The notes: a model not told the origin generated them from the sequence alone. Positions 47,732-60,124 are shown, counted from the first letter of the stretch. The stretch: 64,000 nucleotides of DNA from Zopfochytrium polystomum (GCA_025765615.1 JAIVFJ010000099.1:1-64000); one strand, 5' to 3'. Program-made: numbers and translations.

Positions 47732-47766
<35 letters not shown>
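47732..47766. repeat. (GACA)n tetranucleotide array
   Basis: About eight units of GACA, so CTGT-type on the coding strand of chitin deacetylase 2, 350 bases upstream of its start. Confidence 0.9.
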
Positions 47767-49612
47767 AAGACAGGAAAGACATTCAGCAGCCAGGAGAGAG
47801 ACTGCCAACAGAGAGAGCGAGGGACTTGCTCTCCAAAAAGAAAAGGGCACAATGAAAAATTTCCATATTGTGCAAGGGCAGCTGGCGTCATCCAATGTTC
47901 ACGATGATTTGGGCAAAAAAAAAAAAAAAAAGGGGGCAAAAAAAAGCGGCTGTGTGCATGATCGCCTTTTTTGGATTCACCCCCCCACGGAAGGCAAAGA
48001 AAACAGACAGCCATTTCCCGCGGCACACTGGAGAGCCGCTGTTCCCGAGCCAGCCACACCCACGCCTCACCCGTGCCGCGTTGGGCCGGTCCAGAATAGA
48101 GTGATAGATAATAGTACGCTCTTCCCTCTTATCGCGCAACATAAAGCCTGGTTGTGGCGGTGGTGCTGCTTAGATAGATGAGTGTTTTTTATTTTGGTGT
48201 ATTCTTTTGTGGGGCTGGTTTGCTGGCGTCTCAGGTCACGCGGGCAGCCTGGCTGGCTACCTGGCTGTGAGGTTTCACGCTTTGCACCGCCCCACACACA
48301 CATACACACACACACACACACACGCACGTGAGCTTAAGTGGGTGGGCTGCCGCTTTAGACGATCGAGTCTAGTCGGCCGCTGTCAGTCAACCACGCAAAG
48401 AAGAGTAAAAGACCACGCACTCCGGAATGCGAGAGCGGCGAACGTGCCATGCACCACACACCATCCGAGCAAAATTCGGCCCTTGCTTCGCTGCCCTGTA
48501 TCCGTCAAATGTGTCTGGCTGCGCACAAAGCTGAGACAGACAAACCGAGACAAACCAGGAACAAAAAAGGAAGAACAAAAAGCAGGGTGCGCCGCGTGCG
48601 CAACACAGCCCCAATTTTTCTTTTTTGACAGCTTTTCTTCTCGCTGCAGATAAGGCAATCACCCCTCCGACACCAACCTTTGTTCGCGCACAGTTTTGCC
48701 CTATCGTACGTCAGAGGTAAGGTTTCAAATCGATGCAGCGAGGGCGACATTCTCATCGCAAGAATTGCCTGGTCCACCAATCGTATCGACTTGAAACCTT
48801 CGCCAGGGAAGACAGCCCCTTGAGACTTCCACTTAGGATCTTTTCAACTTCGTACGAAAAGACCCGAGCTTCTCATGGTTACTTGAGAGTCAGGTGACCA
48901 CAGATATGGTAGATGGCCGTCAAATGATTTGCAAACAAAACAAAGGAACAAAGAAAGAAAAAAAGCCGACTCGTACAGCTGCCAACAAGCAAAACCAGGT
49001 GACCAGTTCGACCACAATTCTTTCTCTTCTGAGAAAATTTCTTCGCTAGAGAGGCTAGAGAGTCCGCCAAGTCTGATGGTACCATCACAAATAACGTCTC
49101 CCAAACTTATTGCCGTTACAGCCGCATGCGAATTATTCCCACATCATCCCTTTCGTCGCTGTGGTGCGCTGTCGGCAGCGATAGACTCTGTGCAGTTGTT
49201 GTGGTGGCCTCACTGGGAACAATGTCTCGAGGTGAATGCTTCGCCCGATTCAAACAATCTTCGTTCTTGGTCGCGCGGAGTGGCAGCCGCTCCAAAAGGC
49301 GTGAAAAGGAGCTACTTGTAAATTGCAAAGATGCCACACGTGGCGAAAGAGGCAAGGCCACCGCCCGCTCTCCGCCTTGGCATGCCAGATAGATAAACGT
49401 TTGCGAGCAACACCAGCTGGAAGAACAATGCTCATGGCCATTCGCATTCATCTAAATTCAATGGGGCAGCTTGGAGTGTTGTTTTATATTCTCCTGCGCT
49501 TTGCACTGTTCCTTTCATCGCTTTCGCCCAGCTTTTGCAGCAGCGAGTTGGGAGATGCTGGATGTAATGGCAGTGTAAGACTTGAACAACTCTGTCATAG
49601 AAATTACATCCA

Positions 49613-49656
49613 CGACTTTGAGATTTATATTCTGTCACATATAAATCTCAAAGTCG
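49613..49656. repeat. Perfect 18-bp inverted repeat, 8-base loop
   Basis: CGACTTTGAGATTTATAT at 49613-49630 is the exact reverse complement of 49639-49656, with loop TCTGTCAC. A second, 9-bp pair lies immediately before it: GGATGTAAT at 49560-49568 with ATTACATCC at 49603-49611. Together they could fold into two adjacent stem-loops. Confidence 0.9.
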
Positions 49657-49867
49657 GAAAAGAAAGAATGTGACTTGTGCATTCGTTATTTGCAAAGCTT
49701 GACTTGCAAGAGCTCGTTTCAGCCCGCTTGGAAGGTCAGTTTAAGGCTTTGCTGTGCTGTTACGGCAAGGGGTCCTTAATCATATTAAATATCGCCATCG
49801 ACGAGTCCAAAATCTGGAGTCCCGTGACCGTCCTTGTCAAGAAAATAAAGCAGTCAGGCTTCCCATC

Positions 49868-51275
49868 ATGGCTGCAGCTTCGCCCGATGGCATCCTGGTT
49901 GATCTCAGTAAGTAAAACATCACCGCTGAGCAACAGCGCGAAAGGCGCCAACGCTTTTGTCGTCCTCCTCATCTTCCTCGTCATCCTCCACCTCCTTTTC
50001 TTCCCCTTCCGATTCATTCACTCCTCCTGCCTGGGGCCTGCCGACCGTCGTCCGTGCTCCCGTACCCTCGTTACTTACCTCTAAAAAATACATCAACAGG
50101 CAAACCCCGTTACGACCAGACGACCTACCTCGGGCGCCTCCGGCACTTCTCCGCGCTCACGTCCCCCGCTCAATCTCTTCACTACCGACGCGCAGCTGCG
50201 CGCCGCGCAGTCCCTGATCGCGTCTCACACGGCCACCCACGGCGCGACGGTCGCTGTCCCCGCGGCGACCGCCGACGCCCTCTGGCGCGCAAAGGTCCGC
50301 GTCGACGCCACAATCCACCCGGACACGGGCGAAAAGGTCCTCCTCCCCTTCCGCATGGCCTCGTTCGTCCCCACGAACGCGCTCGTCGTCGCCGGCATGC
50401 TCATGAGCAGGCCCATCGCGGTCAATATTGTCGCGTGGCAGTGGGTGAACCAGACCGTCAATGTAGCGTTTAATTACGCGAATGCGAATAAGACGACTAA
50501 GATGGATTTTTCAGAGACTGCAGGTGGGTGTGTGTGTGAGATGTGGAATGTGTGTGTGTGTTGAGCACGTGTACCTTCCTTTCTTTTTTTTTTTTTTCCC
50601 CGTTCTCTTTCTGCCTCTCCCGGTAACCAACCGGGAACAAAAAAAAAAACAAAAAAAACAGTGGCTTACGCGACTGCCGTCGCGTCGTCCTGCACCATCG
50701 CCATTGGCTTGAACGAATGGGTCAAGCGGCTCAAGGGGCTTTCGCCAATGTCCATGTCGATCCTGAACAAGTGCGTCCCGTTCACCGCCGTCGCCGCCGC
50801 CGGTACGTTGAACGTGTTTCTCATGCGGCGAAAGGAAATGACGTGAGTTTTCGCGTCTTTCATGCTCTTCTCTCTCTCTGTCCCTCTCTGTCTCTTCTCT
50901 CCCGTCCGTCTGTCTTTTTCTCTCTATTTCTAATACGAAGTATACAAATCCTTACTCTCATTCTCATCCCACCTGTTCCCTCGTTCAGTGACGGCATCGC
51001 CGTCATGGATTCTGAGGGTAAAATCGTTGGAAAGTCTGCCGTCGCCGGGTACACCGCAATATCCCAGGTCTGTTCCACTGTTTGCGTTTGAACCTGAAAC
51101 CACTCACACACCTTTTCTCCGCGCGCGCCTCCCGCGTTCCCTGTTTTTCAGGTCGCCATTTCCCGTGTTGCGACCGCGTTTCCCGCCGTCTTCCTTCCAG
51201 GCCTGGTCATGACTCAGCTGGAACGCACGGCGGTGATGCAGCGGAACCCGAGGCTCGCACTCCCTGCGAATCTGG

Positions 51276-51354
<79 letters not shown>

Positions 51355-51605
51355 TGTTGCAAGGGCCGCCCCCTTGTTTACTTCTTCGAATACCCGAACA
51401 AACGGAACCTCTCTTCTTTTTTTTCTCCACCCCTCCCCGCCCAGTCACGATCTCCCTGTCGCTCCTTGGGGCGCTTCCGTGCGCGATCGCGCTCTTCCCG
51501 CAGGTGGCGGCGGTGCCCGCGACGAGCCTCGAGCCGCGGTTCCACAACCTGGTCGACAGCGGCGGGGCGCCGGTGAAGGAACTGTACTTTAACCGCGGGC
51601 TTTGA
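49868..51605 (+). CDS. Sideroflexin, mitochondrial serine/amino-acid carrier
   Basis: Inner-mitochondrial-membrane transporter; human SFXN1 carries serine for one-carbon metabolism. Exons are 49868-49907, 50100-50523, 50662-50842, 50989-51067, 51152-51275 and 51445-51605 (335 aa after allowing for one surplus base). Family blocks: RYDQTTYLGRLRHFSALTSP, HPDTGEKVLLPFRMASFVP, WQWVNQTVNVAFNYANAN, RRKEMTDGIAVMDSEGKIVG and FLPGLVMTQLE, then ALFPQVAAVPATSLEPRF. The frame slips by one in the C5 run at 50163-50167, just after LTSP; with one C fewer, the conserved LFTTDAQLRAAQSL follows directly. Intron 2 ends in A-rich sequence (AAAAAAAACAG). Intron 5 begins inside a GT repeat, so several GT donors lie side by side. 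Confidence 0.94.
51279..51350. repeat. (GT)n microsatellite at a splice donor
   Basis: About 36 GT units begin immediately after the donor GTGAGT of sideroflexin intron 5. Confidence 0.95.
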
Positions 51606-52070
51606 AACTAAACTTGTGTTTTTTGTGTTGTTGTGCCTATTATGCAAACTATTGAGGGGGTGTTTTTGAACCTTTATTTTTTTCTTTTTCTCTTCGTTCT
51701 CTTTGTGCTGTTTTTTTTTTGTTTTTTTTTTTGACAGGGCTTGCCGACAAAGGGCGCCATGAGGAAGAAAAGGAAAATGAAGTAAAATGAATGAATAAGG
51801 AAGAGCTGGCCGAGGTGGTCTCGGAGTGGAGTCGCGTGAGGCCCTTTACATAAATATTGTTTAACATATTTTATTTATTTATTTGTTCAAGGCAGCCCCA
51901 GCGGGAGGCTTGGCGTCGGCCCGGTGGCGGCGTCCAGGCAGGCATCGATCAAGCCACATTCGTTTTGTTCGTTCTGTTCCCCCCTTTTTTTTTTCCTTTT
52001 TTTTTTTTTTTTGTGAACTTTTTTTCTTCGAGATGGTGGAAGCGAGTTCATGTGGGAGATGAAATGAATG

Positions 52071-52115
52071 CTGATGATGATGATGATGATGATGATGATT
52101 GATTGATTGATTGAT
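52071..52115. repeat. (GAT)n followed by (GATT)n
   Basis: About nine GAT units passing into four GATT units. Confidence 0.9.
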
Positions 52116-52216
52116 GGAGGATTGGAATGGGAAGACGAACGAACGCTGGCAGAGACAGTCAGAGATGGTTAATCGGTGAAGACAAGGAAAACGGAATGGT
52201 TGCAAGTGTTTTTTTC

Positions 52217-52283
52217 CTTTCTTTTTCTTTCTTTCTTTCTTTCTTTATTTTCTTTCTTTCTTTCTTTATTTTCTTTCTTTCTC
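52217..52283. repeat. (CTTT)n array
   Basis: Imperfect CTTT tetranucleotide array with two ATTT interruptions. Confidence 0.88.
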
Positions 52284-52379
52284 TTGTTTTCAATATGGGA
52301 ATAGACACAAAAGCAAGCATGCGCACTCTTTTTTTTTTTTCTTCCTGTCTGTCTATCGCTCGCTCTCTCCGCCTCTATC

Positions 52380-52411
<32 letters not shown>

Positions 52412-52512
52412 ACACACACACTTTAGTTCTCTTCTCAGCCCGCCAAAGCCCCCCCAGCCGCCAGCCGCGCGCTCCAAACCAACGGCGACGGGCGACGACG
52501 ACGACGACGACA

Positions 52513-55500
52513 ATGATCACGCAGCACGAGGACAGCGGCGACGAGGCCGCCACGCTGCGGCGGCGGCAACAGCAGCAGCAGCAGCAGCAGCCCCCACCAT
52601 CCTCGCTGCTCCTCGAGGCCGCTGCCACCTCCCTCATATCCCGCCCCCCGGCGCCAAACCTCACCCACCACCCCCAATACCAAAATCATCCGCAGGCGTT
52701 CCTCGTCTCCTCCTCTTCATCGCCATCATCGGCATCCCCTCATCCGCTGGACTCGCCGACAAACGCGCTCCTCGCCGGCGGCAATGGTAACAACTCTCGT
52801 CATCCAGGTCCTGCCGCCGCCTTGGCCCACGGCGGCACTTTTCCCCGCTTCAGCTCGTCGGCGTCCTCGGCTTCCTCCTCTTCAGCAGCATCGTCCGCCG
52901 CCACCGCCTTTGCAGACTCTGTGCAGGTTGACACCCGCACCGTCCACAGCTCCATCCTTCGCTTCATCGGTTCGCGCGACCAAACCAGAACGTCGCGCGG
53001 CGGCGGAATCTTTGTCACCGCCGGTGATCCCGGCGGCAACAATCACGTGGCGTCCTTCACCACCCCGGCCGACCCCGCCGGTGCGATGCCGTCGGCGCCG
53101 TCCAACACCGGCGGAATTCGCATTCCCGGGACCAGTGCCGCGACAAAGCGCGCCCACGCCGGCCGGCATCAGAGCACGACCCCCGACTTGCCAGATGCGA
53201 TCGAGCTGCCGCCGCCGCCGTCGCACCACGGCACCCTGAGCCTGCCGCGCCGGGCGCCGCTGGACATTTGGGACGCCGTCGCGCAGAGGAAAGGCTCCAA
53301 CATGTCCAGCGCGATGAACATATCCGTGCGCTCCGAGACCCCGCCGCCCGCCGACGAGCCCTTTGCGGACCAGCAGCCGTCCACGTCGAACGGCAGCAAG
53401 AGCGGCAAGGGCTTCTTGTCGTTCTCCCGCTTCTTCAACCGCGACAACTCGACCGAGCTCGCCGACCTCCCCGTCCCGCTTCCCCTACCTTCGTCGCGCA
53501 GGCAGTCGGTCGCCGCGGGCGTCCCCCTCGTCCCGCTTCCGTCCACTTCTGCGCCAACGACGATGGCGCGACCGACCCAGTCCGCGCAGCAGTCGCATGG
53601 CGCAGCCGCTGTCGCTACAAGCACTGGGAAAGGGGAGGAAGAGTACGAGGAGGAGGAGGATTCGAGCGGAAACGAGGAGGACGACGAAGACGAAACTGGC
53701 AGCGAAGTCAGCGCGTCCGGCAGCAGCGATCGCCACAGCTCGTCGTCGGGCATCCACTTTACAGCGCAGCGCAAGACCGACCCAGCAGTAGCGGTCAAAT
53801 CCCACGATGCACATGGCCCGTTCGCCCACTCGCCTTTGGGACTTGCCCCTGCTGCCGAAAGCCAACTGGACTATCCCGCGGAGCAGCCCGACGGACGCCT
53901 CGATTCCCCTCTTGAGCTGCCAGCGACGATGCCGCTCCCCGACCACCACTCTCCCTTTTTCAAGCGGACGGTGAGCGAAGGCGCTCTGGACGTGTTCTTG
54001 TCGCATTCCGGACTGAACAGCGACGGGACATTGTCAGCGTCGCCGGCGAACCCGCCGCGCACCACCGATGAAGCTGCTTCTCTCGCAGCTCCAAACCGCG
54101 AGCTGGTGCAGTCGGTGGAGGTGAGCGGGCTGATGATCACGATGGACAGCAAGTCGACGGCGGACGATACCCAAGTCAGCATCAAGGTGACCGACGCAAC
54201 GCTGCGGTCGAAGAAAACGTCCACACCGAGCTCCGTGTCGGGAGCCTCGAACGTCGCGCCGACGGCGCCACCACAACCACCCCTCAACCCCGCCACCGCG
54301 GCAAACACCACCGACGTCACGCGCAAGCCCCCTCCCCGACCGTACCACCACGAAAACTGGGTCGTCGACCCGGACTCCGGAGACCCGTCAAAGCTCGCGG
54401 CACCGCCCGCCTCGCGCCAGTCCGAGCCAAAGCTCAGCAGCGGTGCCGTCGACGGCGCCACAACCGCCGCCTCCGCCCACCACTACCACCACCCGCACGA
54501 GTTCCTGCTCTCCCCCTGGCGCGGCCGGCACGGCAACGGCAGCTCCGCCGCCAGCACAAAGTCGCAGACGCGCCGCAGCGGACACCACAGCGGCGGCAGC
54601 AACCCGCCGTCGCCGCTGCTGACCGACAACGGCGTCGGGTCGCAGCGGCGCCGCTCGCGCTCTCGCACCGCCGGCTCCGCCTCCGCGACCTCGCGCCCGC
54701 TGTCCGCCACTCTCAACCTGGAGGAATTCGAGCGTACCGTCAACGTCCTGGCCCTCGCCGGAGTCGAGGACGTCAAGCGCGACCTGCCGCGAAGGCTCCA
54801 GGCCGAGGGCATCAGCGCGTGGGCCGCTATTAGGGCCGTCAACTCGCAGGCAGTCGTCGAGGCGCTCGAGGAGGAGGAGAAGGAGGTGGAAGAGGAGGAG
54901 GCTGCGGCGGCCGCGGCAGCGGCCGTGCGCGGCGGGGGCGCCGGCGGCGCTCCGGCGATGCTGACGTCTTTGCCGCCGTCGCAGGCGCCGCGCGGTGAAT
55001 GGGACGAGGACGACGACGAAGACGGCGACCAACGCGACCGCGACGCGCCAATAGCCCGCGACACCGCCGCGAATGCAGCGCCTGCAGCGGTCGGCAGAGA
55101 GGCGGCGGCGGCTGCGGCCGCGCTGCGGTTCCACCACAAGATTCACTCGTACCCGCCCGGCAGCCCGCGGTCGTTGACATCGGCCGAGGAGCGCGAAAAG
55201 GCCGAGGCCGTGCTGCGCCGCGAGCGTCGCCGGCTGCGCAAGCTGCGCAAGGCGGCCGCCGAGAAGCGCCGGAAGGCGGCCAGCGAGCACGGCGCTGCTG
55301 GTGCCGGTGGCGGCGGAGGCGGCGGAGGCGGCGGCGGCGGTGGGAGGCAAGAAGGGGAGGTCAAGATTGACTTGCCTGAGGACGAAATGGTGCGTGTCGA
55401 TGTTTTGTCGTTCCTCACGTCTTGGCCTAAGATTTTTGCTTTTGCTGTTTTCTCTTTGCAGACCATCAAGCGCGAATTCCTGGTGAAGCTAGCGAGGGCC

Positions 55501-56677
55501 TTTGCAATGTACGGCGCCCCGACTCACCGACTGGAGTACCACATGAGCCAAGTTGGAGCGGTCCTGAACGTCGACGCGGATTTTGTCGTCTATCCTGGTG
55601 AGGAGAGAGAAAGATAGAGAGAGAGAGACGCGCTTGTGCAGGGGGTTTCCTTTTTCTTTTTCTTTCGTGTATATAACGCGTCTGACCTACTTTTTGCTGG
55701 ATGATGCATAGGGTTGGTTATGGCGTCTTTTATCAACGAGAACAACCAAGCGAGCACACACATTATAAAGATCAGTCAAGGTGGGTTCTGGGAGAATTAT
55801 CAGCGTGGGAGGGGGGCAGCGGCTGAGCCTTGTTCTATCCCCCCGCATCCCCCCCCAAAAGGCTTCAACATGGGAAAGCTGGCCCAAGTGAACGCCCTCT
55901 GTCTTGCCCTCACACGCAACCTCATCACCATCGACGACGCCATAGAGCTTTTGGACGGCGTAAAGTCCGACAAGGACATTTCTTGGATCATCATTTTGGC
56001 GACGTGAGCGATAGTGCCACAATTTTTTTTTGTTGCGTTACTAACGTCCCTTCGTCCCCCCACCTAAAAAAAAAAAAAAATAAAAAAAAGTTATCCAATC
56101 TTTTCGTTTACGCTTGCGGTTCTTTCGTTTTCAAGCAGCTGGCTCGAAGCGCTCATCGCCGCCACCCTCGGCCTCATGGTCGGCTTCATGGCCGTGGCGA
56201 GCTCAAACTACCCGAGTTTCACCAACCTGCTGGAGTTTTGGCGAGGTAAACTAGAAAAAAAGAGGAAGGCGAAGACGAAGACGAAGACCATGAAGGAAAA
56301 AAAAACAAAAAAACAAATGCGAAACGCCCAAGAAACCTTGCGAAATTAAGACTAATTTTCCCAACTCCCTCTCTCAATTTTTTGTTCTCCCTAAACAAGC
56401 CTCATATGCACCGTCGTCGCGCGGTCCCTACAAAACGCGTTTGCGAGCCACGGAATGTGCTACAGCTACATCAACGTCGTGCTGGCGTCCGTCTCCGTCC
56501 TGCTGCCCGGCCTGTCGCTGACGATCGCCATTATTGAGCTGTCCACGCGCAACATGATTTCTGGCACCGTGCGCCTCTTTAGCGCAATCTTTACGGCGAC
56601 GCTGATCGGTGCGTTTGAGTCCCGCATTTTGTGCACAGTTACACCTACCACGCACACCTGCTCTGTCTAATCTTTTC

Positions 56678-56708
<31 letters not shown>

Positions 56709-57189
56709 TTTGTTTAAAAGGCTTTGGAATGACGATTGGCGGCTCGTTCGTCTTCTGGAAGGTCCAGGACACGGTCGCGTGCAATGCCGAGTCGCCGTTC
56801 TGGAGCTTTTTGCTGTTCTGGCCGTTGGCCATGGCTGTGAACCTTTCGTTCAAGGCGCATCCGAAGCAGGTAAGAGCAACGATCTGCGGAAAGTGCAAAA
56901 GAGGTTGCGCACTTTCTGTTCCGTGGCATACCCATCAGAAACGTAACTCTCCCAAACCTTCAACCAAAAACCAAACGAAAAAAATTAAAATAGTGGATCC
57001 CGATGATGATCGCCGCGGGCGCTGGATGGGTCGCGTACGAGCTTCTGAACCAGACGAGCCAGTTCCGCGCAAACACCACCGCGGTGACCGCCATTTGCGC
57101 AATGATCATTGGCCTCTGCGGAAACCTCTGTGAGTGAAAGAGTCTTTCGTCGGTCGGACATCGTATCTCTCACACAACTCTAACAATTT

Positions 57190-57225
<36 letters not shown>

Positions 57226-57495
57226 CATGCACAACACACTTTTTCCCCAGACGCCCGCATCACCCACGATGTGGCGGTCGCGCCGATCCTCGCGGGCATC
57301 CTTCTCCAAGTGCCGGGGTCCCTCGGCGTGCGGTCGTCGCTGACCTTCTTCCAAAACAGTAGCAACATTGTCGACGGCATCCAGTTCACGTTCAACATGC
57401 TCGCCATCGGCATGTCCCTCGCCATCGGCCTGTTTGTCGCCACGTTCGTCGTCTGGCCGATTCGCGGGCCAAAATACAAGTACTTGACGATTTAG
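52513..57495 (+). CDS. Prm10/ThrE-like polytopic membrane protein with very long N-terminus
   Basis: Belongs to the ThrE family, named after the bacterial threonine exporter; the yeast member is pheromone-regulated Prm10, with no firm function. Exons are 52513-55389, 55462-55597, 55712-55780, 55862-56003, 56139-56245, 56400-56608, 56721-56869, 56993-57129 and 57252-57495, about 1356 aa. The first 959 residues, all in exon 1, are Ser/Pro/Ala/acidic low complexity with a basic stretch and poly-Gly near the end. Exons 2-9 hold the conserved domain: FLVKLARAFAMYGAPTHRLE, DADFVVYPG, LAQVNALCLALTRNLITIDD, then about ten helices including VLLPGLSLTIAIIELSTRN and FGMTIGGSFVFW. The exon sum is one base short; at the start of exon 6 (56400) one base seems missing, since LICTVVARSLQ lies one frame off. 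A misplaced splice site is the alternative. Confidence 0.88.
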
Positions 57496-58313
57496 AGGGG
57501 CGGCGGGAAGACCTGTGTTCACGGAAAAAAGTTTTCTCTATTTTGTTTGCTGGGGTTGGGTTGGGTTTGGTTGAAATGTGGTTTGCTTACGTGTTTATCG
57601 AGGCTTCCATTTGACGGCACGCCGCCGGGCGTGCTGTTTGCCTCGCCCGCACAACTCGCTCCCTTTCTCTCTCTCCCTCTCTCTTGTTTTCTCCTTTGCA
57701 CTGCTTTTACTTTGAGGGGACCGTTGTGCTGTTGTGCCGTTGTCAATCTTTTTTTTCTTCTTCTTTTCTTTGTTTGGACTCTCTTCATCCTTTCTGTTGT
57801 GGCTAGTAGTTTTGATTGATTGATTGATTTGGTTGGTCCGCCGGGCCAAGGGCAGCTGGCTGTGCGTGTTTCTCTACTTCGTCGTCTCCTTTTTTTTTTT
57901 TTTTTTTTTTTTTTGGTTGTTGGACTTTCTCTTGATACTACACTTCCTGGGTTTTTCTTCGTCTCCTTCCTTCTACTTCTTCATTGTTCTTTCCCACGCT
58001 TCTCTCTCTCACTCTCTGCCCCCCCTACTTCCCTTTGTATCTCTCTCTCGGTGAGCTCCGTCTCGTCAGTGTAACAACAACAACAACAACAACAACCACT
58101 ACAACAACAACAACTAGAACTACTACTACTACTACACAACTGCTTGTGCTGCTGCCACTTTCCCTGCGCGAAACCGCATCATCATCCCAATGATGAATGA
58201 GGGGCTCATCATGTGACGTGGTTCGACGTTTGCGATCGCAACGAGGAGAAAAAGGAAAAAACAAAAAAAAAAGAAAAGGAAAAAGAGGCTCAAACGGGGA
58301 CAGCAACAGAGAC
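57496..58313. other. Intergenic region
   Basis: 3' flank of the Prm10/ThrE-like gene and 5' side of the cobalamin-binding-like gene. T-rich (57880-57920), then C/T-rich, then an ACA/CAA run (58073-58140) likely in the 5' UTR. No gene was seen. Confidence 0.7.
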
Positions 58314-60124
58314 ATGGCACCGCCTCCGCCGCCGCCGTCCGCATCGCCCTTGCCGACGCCGCCCACGCCGGCGCCGGCGGCGCCCGCACCGGTCGTGAAG
58401 CCCGCCGCCGCCGCCATTTCGGAGGTAGCAGCACCAGTGGAAGCACCAGCCTCCCCCGCGGCCGCCGCCGCCGCAGCATGGGCGTTCGACCCGCTCCCGC
58501 CGTCCCACCCGGCCAGCTCGCACGCCGTCGTCTCGCTGCTACCCTCCGCCACCGAGATCATCTGCATCATCGGCGGCCGCCCCATCCTCGTCGGAAGGAA
58601 CCACGAGGACGACTACGTGCGTTTGGGCGAGAGGATTTACTGAGTGCCCTTTTTTATTCTCATTTTATTTTTTTTTTTTTGTTTTATTTTGGCGGGGGCC
58701 GTTTGTCGAGATTTTCCGCCATGGGCAATTGTTGCCCAAGCGATTTCTCTCGTTAGAGTGCTTGCACATCCTAACCAACCTACCTACCTGCCCGTTTTCC
58801 CCTCACTCCGCAACCCCCGTAGCCGGAGAATGTTACGAACTTGCCCATCCTGACCGGTGCCAAAACGACTTTTACCACATCGGCCGATGTTGATGTGCAA
58901 GTGTCGACTGCCCTGGCCAAGGGCGAATCTCTGTACACGCTGGACGCGGAGGTGATTTGTTATGGCTCAAGGAGGCGAGAAGAACGCCTCGCTCGTACTT
59001 TAAATATTCTGACCTTTTCCTCCCCTTTGTACTTGGACCTTTCACTCTGCTCGCGCGAATTTCAGCTCCTAAACACTTTAAAGCCGACGGTGATTCTGAC
59101 GCAAGACCTGTGCGACGTCTGCGCCATCGACCTCCCGACCGTCGAAAGGATTGCCGCCAAAATGAAGCCGCGCCCCAAAGTCGTCACGCTGAACCCGATG
59201 GACCTCTACGAAGTTCTTGACAACATCACCGAGGTCGCAGAAGCGGTCGGCCTGGAACGGGAGGCGGCCCTGGTGCGACAAGGACTCGACGAGCGCGTGA
59301 GGAAGGCCATCGCCCGAGGCGAGGAGAAGTTGCACAGGAACGGCGGCGTCAGGCCTAGAGTCCTATTTGTGGAGTGGACAACCCCCGTGTATCCCGGTGG
59401 CCACTGGTGCGAATCGCTGCTTTTCTGTGTGCATTGGGCATGTGTGTGTGTGCGTGTGTGTGTGCACTGGGGCCTGGTTTCCTTGCTTTTTTTTTTTTTT
59501 AACCTATTCTAATTTCTCATGCCTAAAAGGACTCCCCAACTGGTCCACCTGGCGGGCGCAACCCACATCATCGCCCCGGCGCAGCCAGACCCAAAGGACC
59601 CGACCCGCATTCTGGGCGCGGGGCCGTCGGCGCGCGTGCCCGACACGTCGGTCATTCCCGCGGCCGCCCCAACCCACGTGATTGTTGGGCCGTGCGGCCT
59701 GGACCTGGAGGCGTCCCGGCGCGAGACCGACATCCTCTACAACGACAAGGAGGTCGGCGGCTGGTTCCGGCAAGTCGTGGCGCAGGGCGCCAAAGTGTCA
59801 GTGATTGATGGAAACAAAATGTTTAATCGACCAGGGCCGCGGCTTGTTGAGGTAAGCGGGAGGGGGTGATGATGGGCTTTTATTTCCTTATTATTATTTT
59901 TTTTTCCTCCATTCTTGTGCCTGACGAAACCGCACCCGATCAAAACCCGGCATGGATAAATCTTTTTTTTTTTTTCTTTTTTTTTTTTCTTCCCCCGCTC
60001 CTCGATCAAATAGTGCCTCGAGTGGCTGGTGGACTGGATCTGGGACGAGGAGGACGAGACGCTGCGGATTCCGTTTCCCTGGGAGGAATGGAGGGCGCCG
60101 GCGGTGCCGCCGCCTCTTGCATGA
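58314..60124 (+). CDS. Cobalamin-binding (BtuF-like) periplasmic-binding-fold protein
   Basis: Resembles the substrate-binding component of bacterial vitamin B12 ABC importers and the related putative cobalamin-binding proteins; in eukaryotes the ligand is untested. Exons are 58314-58616, 58823-58951, 59066-59406, 59530-59851 and 60014-60124 (401 aa). After an Ala/Pro-rich start, AVVSLLPSATEIICIIGG with LVGRNHEDDYP is the hallmark SLxPSATE and GRxHECDYP pair. Further matches: LLNTLKPTVILTQDLCDVC, LNPMDLYEVLDNITEVAEAV, PVYPGGHWTPQLVHLAGA and LEASRRETDIL. The C-terminus (CLEWLVDWIWDEE) is also typical. No signal peptide or lipobox was seen and no ABC permease or ATPase gene is nearby, so transport is unlikely to be its job here. 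The start at 58314 is preferred; an in-frame ATG exists at 58197. Confidence 0.85.

Larger units (their letters stand above)
47384..49867. other. Long divergent intergenic region, no gene recognised
   Basis: About 2.5 kb between the minus-strand chitin deacetylase and plus-strand sideroflexin. It holds a GACA array, a CA run (48293-48322) and hairpin-forming repeats near 49560-49656. Several 60-150-codon frames at 48380-49680 have no recognisable domain. Base composition at 48700-49850 is less GC-rich than the flanking genes, so an old insertion is possible. Confidence 0.55.
51606..52512. other. Intergenic region with several simple repeats
   Basis: 3' flank of sideroflexin and promoter side of the Prm10/ThrE-like gene. 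Contains T-runs, a GAT/GATT array, a CTTT array and a C/T-rich stretch (52340-52415) close to the next start codon. No gene was seen. Confidence 0.7.

Noticed and set aside
48380..49680. Several 60-150-codon frames, considered as transposon remnants
   Set aside because: I looked for transposase, reverse transcriptase and Fanzor/TnpB motifs in all frames and found none; only the inverted repeats could be supported.
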